NCBI GenBank assembly: GCA_964452575.1
Contig: CAYVMN010000184.1
Span: 1 to 8,904 of the forward strand
Source of the DNA: CAYVMN01 sp964452575
GTDB taxonomy: Bacteria > Desulfobacterota > DSM-4660 > Desulfatiglandales > Desulfatiglandaceae
Reading direction: 5' to 3'
DNA: 8,904 nt
Under the pieces are notes generated by a model that saw only the letters and a program-made list of their open reading frames with translations, was not told the DNA's origin and made no database searches. This document shows, in pieces, positions 1 through 5,360 of the stretch. Position 1 is the stretch's first letter; each line of letters opens with the position of its first letter. The translations under genes were made by a program, and so were the position numbers.

Positions 1-26
1 CAATGACCGTTAACTTGTCGTTAAAA
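1..26 (-). other. Possible start of a second attC-like arm, cut by the window edge
   Basis: Read on the minus strand, the DNA overlapping and following the stop codon of the 310-residue gene is TTTTAACGACAAGTTAACGG. The ten bases TAACGACAAG also occur in the palindromic element upstream of the same gene (plus strand 1020-1029). In an integron cassette the attC site begins at or just after the stop codon with an RYYYAAC box, and TTTTAAC fits all but its first base. The rest of the element would lie outside the window, so the second half (ending GTTRRRY) cannot be seen. GTTAA occurs four times in this short stretch, so chance similarity is possible. Confidence 0.25.
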
Positions 27-953
27 TTGGTTAAATGTTAACCGCACAGGTCCATATTTTTCAAGCTCATTTTCATAGACTTGATTCTCTAAGTCTTCAG
101 TAAGCTCAATCTCTTGCTCCCATTGACCACTGCTGACACCAAATTTGATACCGGGCCGCATGTCCTTTTGGCTTTCTGATAAGTCCCCTCGCATACGGTC
201 TGCTTTGTCGGATGCTCCAAAAAGAACTGAAAGTATCTTGTGTTTCGGTTCTTTCAGATACATCGAGCAAAATGCACGGAAGTGCCCAATGTCTTCTGCT
301 GGGTAGGTTCTATCTAGTTCAAATCCAATAAGTAATGGAGATAATGGGGAAACTGATTCTTGCAGAAATAGAACACGATTGAGCGTGCTCTGTACTTTTT
401 GAAACCCTGTTGCTATAATGTACTGAATGTCGTCGCCCCATCTCGCGAAGAAGCTTGACTGCTCAGCTTCGGAAAGCGGTATGCCTAGATATTGAAATCT
501 GATAGAAAATCCATCAGGACTGTCCAAGGCAATTCGCAGCCTCTCTCGATCAAATATTTCGCAGTAGCCAAAACCACTTGTTCTTGCTAGTGATGTAAGC
601 TCATCCTTTTCGCCAACGGTGAAGTTTATGTTGGTGAGGAAAAAGAAAACGTCAGGTTTTGGGGTTGCGCCCAAGGCGCTAGCCAAGTCATCAGAAAATT
701 TCTGTCGTATTCTCTTCTTCTTTTCTTCAGAGTCATCGGCTTGATTGATAAATCCAACTGCAGCATATGCGCGTTGGCTGCCCTGAAAGATTGCCTCAAT
801 GTCTCTTCCGCCATCCAGGCCTCCTCGCGGGTGTCGAGGGTGAACCTCTGACAATCTCTTATCGATGGCGAGTATTGCTAGGCACATCTGTTCTCGATGT
901 AATTGATTGGTATCAAGATAGCTTTTTAGTCGCTCGTCAGTCTGGTATGGCAT
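21..953 (-). CDS. Hypothetical protein with restriction-endonuclease-like N-terminal motifs
   Basis: I do not recognise this 310-residue protein by name. No signal peptide or membrane segment is visible, so it is probably cytoplasmic. Residues 44-51 read GGLDGGRD, followed by a beta-strand-like AYAAVGF (62-68), a charged helix (73-93), then VFFFLTN (102-108), TVGEKDEL (112-119) and CEIFDRERL (131-139), ending in IRFQYLGIPLS (151-161). That order (acidic GG-D motif, strand, FxxTN, DR-x-RL) is what I associate with N-terminal PD-(D/E)XK or Mrr-like nuclease domains of defence proteins. The expected E-x-K on the second strand is replaced by A-x-G, so activity is doubtful. Residues 162-310 have no motif I know. 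The ATG at 953 is preceded by a weak GAGAGA. Base composition is poorer in GC than its neighbours, and it points away from them, which suggests an acquired gene. Confidence 0.8.
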   Translation of the reverse strand: MPYQTDERLKSYLDTNQLHREQMCLAILAIDKRLSEVHPRHPRGGLDGGRDIEAIFQGSQRAYAAVGFINQADDSEEKKKRIRQKFSDDLASALGATPKPDVFFFLTNINFTVGEKDELTSLARTSGFGYCEIFDRERLRIALDSPDGFSIRFQYLGIPLSEAEQSSFFARWGDDIQYIIATGFQKVQSTLNRVLFLQESVSPLSPLLIGFELDRTYPAEDIGHFRAFCSMYLKEPKHKILSVLFGASDKADRMRGDLSESQKDMRPGIKFGVSSGQWEQEIELTEDLENQVYENELEKYGPVRLTFNQF

Positions 954-1016
954 AAATTGTGTCTCTCGCGCATTGCCCTAGAGAGATACTTGGTGTCGTC
1001 TCGGATTTTCTCGATG

Positions 1017-1066
1017 GCCTAACGACAAGCGAGCACCAGCGAGCGGTCCGCCCTATCAGTTAGAAC
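1017..1066 (-). other. attC: attC-like imperfect palindrome (possible integron recombination site)
   Basis: On the minus strand this element starts TTCTAAC and ends CTTGTCGTTAGGC. The final GTTAGGC fits the attC R' consensus GTTRRRY exactly, and CTAAC pairs with GTTAG. Next to that 5-bp stem a single unpaired base (1058) is followed by GATAGG facing CTTGTC, which pairs with two G-T wobbles when the minus strand folds. The centre contains GCGGTCCGC (1043-1051) and a direct repeat GCGAGC (1029-1034, 1039-1044). The site is oriented so that a cassette downstream of it would carry the 310-residue gene, whose ATG is 64 bp away. Against it: the first box departs from RYYYAAC at its first base, on the plus strand the wobbles become C-A mismatches, and no integrase is seen. 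An unrelated intergenic palindrome is the alternative. Confidence 0.35.
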
Positions 1067-1152
1067 ATATGAAAAATTGTCTTCCTATTGCCCTTATAAA
1101 ATGGACTATTTTCCACATATTACGATAACAAATGTATAAAAAAGGAAAATAT

Positions 1153-1185
1153 ATGAAGGCACCCCCGCCACATGGGGAAGGCTGA
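1153..1185 (+). CDS. Possible 10-residue leader peptide MKAPPPHGEG
   Basis: ATG at 1153 follows AAAGGAAA (1141-1148), a plausible ribosome binding site, and reads ten codons to TGA, giving MKAPPPHGEG. Three consecutive prolines are a known cause of ribosome pausing. The frame lies 264 bp before the MFS gene and 47 bp before a strong hairpin, an arrangement that could serve attenuation. However, the clearest promoter for the MFS gene lies downstream of both. The same frame stays open for 47 codons after the TGA, so this might also be the 5' end of a broken gene. It is short enough to arise by chance. Confidence 0.2.
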   Translation: MKAPPPHGEG

Positions 1186-1231
1186 AAAAGAAGTGTGGAC
1201 TCGCTTTGCCAAGAGGCCTTCAAAACCACAA

Positions 1232-1262
1232 GACCCCACCTCTCAATTCGAGAAATGGGGTC
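1232..1262. other. Strong stem-loop upstream of the MFS promoter
   Basis: GACCCCA (1232-1238) pairs perfectly with TGGGGTC (1256-1262). After a two-base mismatch, TCTC (1241-1244) pairs with GAGA (1250-1253) around an AATTC loop. On the plus strand no T-run follows. On the minus strand the stem is followed by TTGTGGTTTT, so a weak terminator for leftward transcription is possible. It could equally be a relic of coding sequence. Confidence 0.45.
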
Positions 1263-1340
1263 CTGGTTATTTGTCCATGGCGCCCTCTATGAAGGGTTAT
1301 CTTTCAGGGAATTTGAAGTTATAATGAATTGGTACTAAAA

Positions 1341-1370
1341 TTGCCCATTGCAAGTCAAGGGAATTATAAT
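1341..1370 (+). promoter_or_regulatory. Sigma70-like promoter for the MFS operon
   Basis: TTGCCC (1341-1346) is separated by 18 bp from a perfect TATAAT (1365-1370). Transcription would begin near 1377 and give a leader of about 73 nt before the MFS start codon. The -10 box is consensus and the -35 box matches at four of six positions. No better candidate lies between here and the gene. Confidence 0.55.
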
Positions 1371-1378
1371 TAGAACCA

Positions 1379-1431
1379 GTCAGAAATGGGGCATCCGGGA
1401 TTCTGACATCTGAATTCCTATTTCATAGGAA
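1379..1431 (+). promoter_or_regulatory. Two perfect inverted repeats in the MFS gene leader (operator or RNA structure)
   Basis: GTCAGAA (1379-1385) is inverted at 1401-1407 (TTCTGAC), and TTCCTAT (1415-1421) is inverted at 1425-1431 (ATAGGAA) with a 3-bp centre. Both lie between the expected transcription start and the MFS start codon. In addition GAACCAGT occurs twice (1373-1380 and 1429-1436), once at the transcription start and once overlapping the second palindrome. These could be binding sites for a dimeric repressor, as is usual for drug exporter genes, or leader hairpins. The second one contains the only AGGA near the start codon. Confidence 0.45.
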
Positions 1432-1449
1432 CCAGTTTTTATCCAAAAA

Positions 1450-2607
1450 ATGACAATCAATGTGAAAATCTTTGTCACCCTTTTCCTGGCCGTCTTTGCG
1501 ACGACCATGGGGGCCGGCCTTGTGGTGCCGCTCCTTCCTGTTTATGCCCATGAACTGGGGGCAGGGGCGTTTGAGATTGGCCTTATTTTCGGAGCCTTCT
1601 CGCTGACAAGGACCATCTTTGTCCCCTATTTCGGAGGACTTTCTGATCGAAAAGGGAAAAAGCCATTACTCACGTCAGGGCTATTTATATACTTTTTCCT
1701 CTCCCTCCTCTATGCCGCTTCAAGCAGTGTGGAGTCTTTGATACTTTTAAGGCTTGGACAGGGTTTCGCATCGGCCATGATACTTCCGGTGGCCCAGGCC
1801 TACGTGGGGATGATAACCCCAATCCAAAAGGCTGGACGTATGATGGGCCTTTTCAATATGTCACTTTACGGGGGTTTGAGCATCGGCCCCCTGTTGGGAG
1901 GGGTGCTAAAGGATCTATTCAATATCAAGGCCTCATTCATGAGCATGGGGGCACTTGCCCTTTCGGGTTTTTTCCTCTGTCTATTTTTTCTCCCGAGGGA
2001 AAAAAGGTCTGACGGGGAAAGATCCCGTGCCTCGAAAGCCACTGTTTCCTATATGGAACTGATAAAGGCCCCCTCGATCTTCTCCCTCTTCGCCTTCAGG
2101 GCCTGCTTCACCACCTGTCTTGGGATCATTTGGGCCTTCTTGCCCCTGCTCGCAAGCACCGAACTGGGGCTTTCAAGTTCTGCTATTGGCCTGGTGATAA
2201 CGACGAATGTATTTGTTGCGGGTCTCTTTCAGCTACCTATGGGTTACATGGCTGACAGATTCAGCAAGCTAGGCCTGACTGTGGCAGGGGGAATCGTCGG
2301 CCTAATATCAATACTCTATCTCGACAGGGCCTCTTCTCTTGGGGAGATGATCCTTGCAAATGGGATTCTTGGCCTGGCAGGGGGTATATCACTTCCTGCC
2401 ATCATGGCACTGGGGGTCGTGGAGGGCAGGCGAACCAGCGCCATGGGCTCCTTAATGGGCCTCCTTGCCCTGGGGCACAGCCTTGGTATGCTCGTTGGCC
2501 CGCTGCTTGCCGGGGCAGTGATCGATGTGGCCACATCTGGAACGGTCTTCATCCTGGGGGCCGTTATTATGGGGGCAGGTACATTCCTTTTTATGGTGAG
2601 ACATTGA
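1450..2607 (+). CDS. MFS transporter, DHA1-type exporter
   Basis: A 385-residue inner-membrane protein with about twelve hydrophobic segments in two halves joined by a charged cytoplasmic loop (183-200), the usual length and layout of the major facilitator superfamily. Motif A is GGLSDRKGKK (62-71), with the invariant Asp at 66. A shorter copy, GYMADR (265-270), lies at the matching place in the second half. RLGQG (101-105) is motif B, and a glycine/proline-rich fifth segment, GGLSIGPLLGG (141-151), matches motif C, which is typical of proton-driven drug and metabolite exporters (DHA1). It therefore probably exports a small molecule in exchange for protons. The substrate cannot be read from the sequence. 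The ATG at 1450 has only a weak AGGA 19 bp upstream, buried in a palindrome, so translation may be poor or controlled. First gene of a three-gene operon. Confidence 0.92.
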   Translation: MTINVKIFVTLFLAVFATTMGAGLVVPLLPVYAHELGAGAFEIGLIFGAFSLTRTIFVPYFGGLSDRKGKKPLLTSGLFIYFFLSLLYAASSSVESLILLRLGQGFASAMILPVAQAYVGMITPIQKAGRMMGLFNMSLYGGLSIGPLLGGVLKDLFNIKASFMSMGALALSGFFLCLFFLPREKRSDGERSRASKATVSYMELIKAPSIFSLFAFRACFTTCLGIIWAFLPLLASTELGLSSSAIGLVITTNVFVAGLFQLPMGYMADRFSKLGLTVAGGIVGLISILYLDRASSLGEMILANGILGLAGGISLPAIMALGVVEGRRTSAMGSLMGLLALGHSLGMLVGPLLAGAVIDVATSGTVFILGAVIMGAGTFLFMVRH

Positions 2608-2610
2608 GGC

Positions 2611-2847
2611 ATGGCAGAGTCATACGGGTTTATAGAGGTTGAACTCTTCCCTGAAGAGGTGGATTCTTTGGATCACCCGGAGGTTATCCGATTCAAGAAA
2701 TTGCTGGAAGAGGTGGCCTCGGAATACCAGTGCCGTCTTGTGTCCTTTGAGATCGATACCGGGACCGTGGTCTTCTCCTTTGACAGCGATGAGCTCACGA
2801 CCGATATCCTGAAGATCTTTCAGAATGACAGAAAAAGTCAAACTTGA
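2611..2847 (+). CDS. Small acidic conserved-looking protein of unknown function
   Basis: This 78-residue protein starts 3 bp after the MFS stop codon. GGTGAG (2595-2600), inside the end of the MFS gene, can serve as ribosome binding site. It is rich in Glu and Asp, has no signal peptide, membrane segment or cysteine pair, and looks like a small alpha/beta fold: strand (6-12), helix (25-39), strands CRLVSFEID (41-49) and TVVFSFDS (52-59), helix (61-71). I do not recognise the family. Its last eight codons are overlapped by the methyltransferase gene in another frame, so the two are probably translationally coupled. A role with the RNA methyltransferase is suggested only by position. Confidence 0.75.
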   Translation: MAESYGFIEVELFPEEVDSLDHPEVIRFKKLLEEVASEYQCRLVSFEIDTGTVVFSFDSDELTTDILKIFQNDRKSQT

Positions 2848-3577
2848 AAATATCCACATAATTCTCTCGAGGCCTCAGATACCTGAGAACATTGGTTCGG
2901 TGGCCCGCGCCATGAATAACATGGGGCTCAAGAATCTCGCCCTGGTGAGTCCCAAGAACTGCGATCTTACCCGTGTGCTGAGGACTGCAACCGGCAGCTC
3001 CATTGACGTGATTGAAGAGATGGAGGTCCACCAAGATCTAAGAGAGGCCTTGGGAACCTATCAGTATGTGGTAGGTACTACGGCCCGCACCGGCTCTATC
3101 CGGCCTGCCATAACCCAGCCTCGCTCACTGGCTCAGGACCTGGTCCCCATATCTCAGGAGAACCGAGTAGCCATACTCTTCGGCCCTGAAGACCGGGGGC
3201 TCTCTAATGAGGATCTCACCCACTGCCACACAATCGCAACAATACCTACGGCACGCTTTTCTTCCATGAACCTTGCCCAGGCCGTGATGGTAGTTTGTTA
3301 CGAGATCTTTCTGGCATCCAGAGACGATTGCCCTGAGAATCTACCACGCCTTGCAAATCGCTTTGAATTGGAGGGGATGTATGACCACCTAAAAGATGTG
3401 CTGATGAGGATTGGATTTGTTAATCCCCAAAATCCGGATCACTGGATGCTCAACATCCGGCGTTTCCTTTCAAGGCTCCCCTTGCAGGCCAAGGAGGTCC
3501 AGATTATTAGGGGTATATGTCGTCAGATAGATTGGTACACCGAGCAATTGGAGAAGATCAGGGGTCGGCGAGGATAG
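2825..3577 (+). CDS. trmJ: SPOUT tRNA/rRNA 2'-O-methyltransferase, TrmJ type
   Basis: A 250-residue cytoplasmic enzyme of the TrmH/SpoU family, which uses AdoMet to methylate a ribose 2'-OH. The three family motifs are present: PENIGSVARAM (20-30), with the catalytic Arg at 28; LFGPEDRGL (118-126), the knot region; and IPT...SSMNLAQAV (140-154), which closes the AdoMet pocket. SSMNLAQAV followed by CYEI, together with a C-terminal helical tail containing RGICRQIDW (229-237), resembles TrmJ, which in E. coli makes Cm32/Um32 in tRNA, more than TrmH or RlmB. Length agrees with TrmJ. The target nucleotide is inferred from family. The start at 2825 overlaps the preceding gene by 23 bp; methionines at 30, 33 and beyond would destroy motif 1, so 2825 is the best start. 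Confidence 0.88.
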   Translation: MTEKVKLENIHIILSRPQIPENIGSVARAMNNMGLKNLALVSPKNCDLTRVLRTATGSSIDVIEEMEVHQDLREALGTYQYVVGTTARTGSIRPAITQPRSLAQDLVPISQENRVAILFGPEDRGLSNEDLTHCHTIATIPTARFSSMNLAQAVMVVCYEIFLASRDDCPENLPRLANRFELEGMYDHLKDVLMRIGFVNPQNPDHWMLNIRRFLSRLPLQAKEVQIIRGICRQIDWYTEQLEKIRGRRG

Positions 3578-3604
3578 GATGTTAATTGTCGGAATTCTTT
3601 CCTC

Positions 3605-3633
3605 TTGACACACCATCTGGCACCCCCTAATAT
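3605..3633 (+). promoter_or_regulatory. Near-consensus sigma70 promoter
   Basis: TTGACA (3605-3610), a 17-bp spacer, and TAATAT (3628-3633) match the housekeeping sigma factor consensus at ten of twelve positions with the ideal spacing. Transcription would start near 3640, about 420 nt before the binding-protein gene. That makes a very long leader, or an independent short transcript. No alternative of similar quality was found nearer to the operon. Confidence 0.6.
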
Positions 3634-3810
3634 TGACACGGCCTAAAATTGAATTCTATTCATAATGGCTCAGCTGATTAAATCACCCTTCTACCCATGA
3701 CGTTGAGCAAACCAGATCCATTCTGCCAGATACGATTGAGAGACCTGAGTTCAAATTAACCTTTTTGTTTAACCCCTAACGAAGCCTAACGGCCGCAACC
3801 AAAAGAGTAG

Positions 3811-3960
3811 CCTGAAACCTGAAACCTTGACCAATGACCAAAATGGGCAAATCCCAAATCCCGAGCACAAAATTCCAAAGAAATCCCAATGACCAAAATT
3901 CAAAATTCCAAACAACTACATGAGCAAACACCATTTGAAACTCGAAACCTGAAACCTTAT
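3811..3960. repeat. Degenerate short-repeat block
   Basis: GAAACCTGAAACCTT occurs at 3814-3828 and again at 3944-3958. CCAATGACCAAAAT occurs at 3831-3844 and 3886-3899. CAAAATTCCAAA occurs at 3868-3879 and 3901-3912. The two long outer copies bracket the inner ones. The block is AT-rich and low in complexity, and resembles intergenic filler that is multicopy in many environmental bacterial genomes. The multicopy nature here is an inference. Confidence 0.7.
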
Positions 3961-3995
3961 TGCTAATGAATCAGACTGGTTGACCTGAACAAATA

Positions 3996-4014
3996 TCTTC
4001 GCATCTTGCGAAGA
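3996..4014. promoter_or_regulatory. Perfect palindrome, possible operator or leader hairpin
   Basis: TCTTCGCA (3996-4003) is exactly inverted as TGCGAAGA (4007-4014) around a 3-base centre (TCT). It sits 47 bp before the start of the ABC importer operon, with no T-run after it, so it is not a terminator. It could be an operator for a dimeric regulator or a hairpin in the operon leader. Confidence 0.45.
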
Positions 4015-4047
4015 AGTTACAAACCAAGACTCTAACGACTAATAGAT

Positions 4048-4055
4048 AAGGAGGG
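4048..4055 (+). promoter_or_regulatory. Strong ribosome binding site of the binding-protein gene
   Basis: AAGGAGGG lies 6 bp before ATG 4062, one of the best matches to the 16S rRNA tail in the window, as expected for a binding protein made in excess over its transporter. Confidence 0.8.
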
Positions 4056-4061
4056 AGAGAC

Positions 4062-5342
4062 ATGAAGAGAAGAATCTTAGGAATTCTTGGGGTGCTCTTG
4101 TCGGTGGCCCTATTGGTCCTGCCGGGGAGCTGGGCCTTGGCAGCAGAACCCATCACCATTGGTTGTCCCCTGTCGCTGGCATATCTCTACGGATGGGATG
4201 CGGAAAGGGCCATCAACATGGCTGTTGAGGAGATCAACGCCAAGGGGGGTGTCAACGTGGGTGGAGCCAAACGTCCTTTCAAGGTGGAGGTGATGGAGAC
4301 CCGCGACCTGGAGCCCGGGGTACCGGTGAGCGAGGCACTCCTGGCCCTGGAAAAGCTCATACTTGAGAAAAAGGCCGATTTCATCGTAGGAGGTCCGGTC
4401 CGTTCCGAAGCGGCCCTGGCAGCCATGGATCTGTTGTCCAAGTATAAGAAGGTCTCTATCCTTTCAACCGGGGTATTGACTCCCAAATATCACGCACGGG
4501 TCGAAAAGGAGTATGATAAGTTCAAGTACTGTTTCCGCATCACTGGTGAGGCCAAGTGGCTGGTAACGGAGATTGTGACCTGTCTCTTGGATATAAATAA
4601 ACGCTTTGGCCTGGACCGGCTGTTCATTATGATTCAGGATGTGGCCCATGCCAGGGCAGGGGGAAAGATCATTGCAGGCATAATGGCCAAAAAGGGGTGG
4701 CACGTCATCGGAAGCCCGGAGATTTATCCCACTGGTGCATCAGACTTTTCCATGGGGCTTCTCAAGGCTAGGCGCGAAAAGGCCGATGTCATTCTGATCT
4801 GGATGGATATGCCTGAGACCTCCATACTGCTAAAGCAATGGTATGATATGAAGATACCGGCACTCCCGTTCGGCTCGATTATTTCGGCTGCTGAGCAGCC
4901 TGGGTTCTGGAAGGCCACGGAGGGGAAGGGCGAATACTGCCTTGCCAATGTGGTCAATGCAGGCAATGCCCCTTCCAAGGCCACTCCGTGGACCATGAAG
5001 TTTGTGGATGCCTATATCAAGAAATGGGGGCTAGAACCCGAGGGTTACGGTACCTCCAGCAGCTACATGGCGGTCTATGTATTAAAAGATGCCATTGAAA
5101 GGGCCGGTTCCCTGGATTCTGATGCGGTTGTGGCTGCCCTTGAAAAGACCGATATGATGGGTGTGTATGGCCGAATAAGGTTTTCACCCAAGGGTCACCA
5201 GATTATTCCCAGTCTCGATCCAAAAGAGGGCGCCGTGGGTACCATATTCCAGTGGCAGGCAGGGAAAAGGGTTGTCATATTCCCACCAAAGATAGCTGAG
5301 GGTGAGATCAAGCTGCCACCGTGGATGAAGGCAAAGAAGTAG
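4062..5342 (+). CDS. Periplasmic substrate-binding protein, branched-chain amino acid type (PBP1)
   Basis: A 426-residue exported protein that captures the solute for the importer encoded downstream. The N-terminus is a classic Sec signal: MKRR, a hydrophobic core (5-20), and an ALA-A cleavage site after residue 27 or 28. There is no lipobox cysteine, so a soluble periplasmic protein is expected. The mature part opens with ITIGCPLSL (31-39), followed by GWDAERAINMAVEEINAKGG (44-63), a standard opening of the Peripla_BP_6/LivJ family. A ligand-side stretch FIVGGPVRSEAALA (107-120) and the second-lobe segments LFIMIQD (187-193) and ADVILIW (241-247) also fit that fold. It shares an operon with LivH, LivM, LivG and LivF homologues. 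The ligand is unknown: Leu/Ile/Val, another amino acid, urea, a short amide or an aromatic acid are all bound by relatives. Confidence 0.9.
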   Translation: MKRRILGILGVLLSVALLVLPGSWALAAEPITIGCPLSLAYLYGWDAERAINMAVEEINAKGGVNVGGAKRPFKVEVMETRDLEPGVPVSEALLALEKLILEKKADFIVGGPVRSEAALAAMDLLSKYKKVSILSTGVLTPKYHARVEKEYDKFKYCFRITGEAKWLVTEIVTCLLDINKRFGLDRLFIMIQDVAHARAGGKIIAGIMAKKGWHVIGSPEIYPTGASDFSMGLLKARREKADVILIWMDMPETSILLKQWYDMKIPALPFGSIISAAEQPGFWKATEGKGEYCLANVVNAGNAPSKATPWTMKFVDAYIKKWGLEPEGYGTSSSYMAVYVLKDAIERAGSLDSDAVVAALEKTDMMGVYGRIRFSPKGHQIIPSLDPKEGAVGTIFQWQAGKRVVIFPPKIAEGEIKLPPWMKAKK

Positions 5343-5360
5343 TGAAGCAATGACCTAATC

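Larger units (their letters stand above)
954..1449. other. Long intergenic region between divergent genes
   Basis: This 496-bp gap separates the minus-strand hypothetical gene from the plus-strand MFS gene. From left to right it holds the attC-like palindrome (1017-1066), an AT-rich stretch (about 1066-1152) that could contain weak promoters such as TCCACA-17-TATAAA (1112-1140), a short frame with a ribosome binding site (1153-1185), a strong hairpin (1232-1262), and the promoter and structured leader of the MFS gene (1341-1449). One frame after the TGA at 1183 stays open to the TAA at 1327 and another runs from ATG 1172 to TAA 1324. Neither has a convincing start, so they may be remnants of an older gene. 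Confidence 0.6.
3578..4061. other. Intergenic region before the ABC importer operon
   Basis: This 484-bp AT-rich gap contains no convincing reading frame. It holds a near-consensus promoter (3605-3633), a second TTGACA at 3633-3638 without a good partner, a stretch with two CTAACG copies (3777-3792), a repeat-rich block (3811-3960), a perfect palindrome (3996-4014) and the ribosome binding site of the binding-protein gene. No clear Rho-independent terminator follows the trmJ-like gene. Confidence 0.7.

Noticed and set aside
1172..1324. 50-codon frame starting ATG 1172
   Set aside because: It has no ribosome binding site, no recognisable motif, and contains a strong hairpin; kept only as a possible remnant.
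3633..3662. Second TTGACA as a tandem promoter
   Set aside because: The only partner at acceptable spacing is TATTCA (18 bp), matching three of six positions; the better CATAAT is 22 bp away.
3776..3800. CCCTAACG...GCCTAACGG as another attC-like start
   Set aside because: No complementary GTTAG arm follows within a plausible distance, so it is only a short direct repeat of CTAACG.
3980..4008. TTGACC at 3980 as a promoter close to the importer operon
   Set aside because: At 17 bp spacing the -10 position reads ATCTTG, which does not resemble TATAAT.
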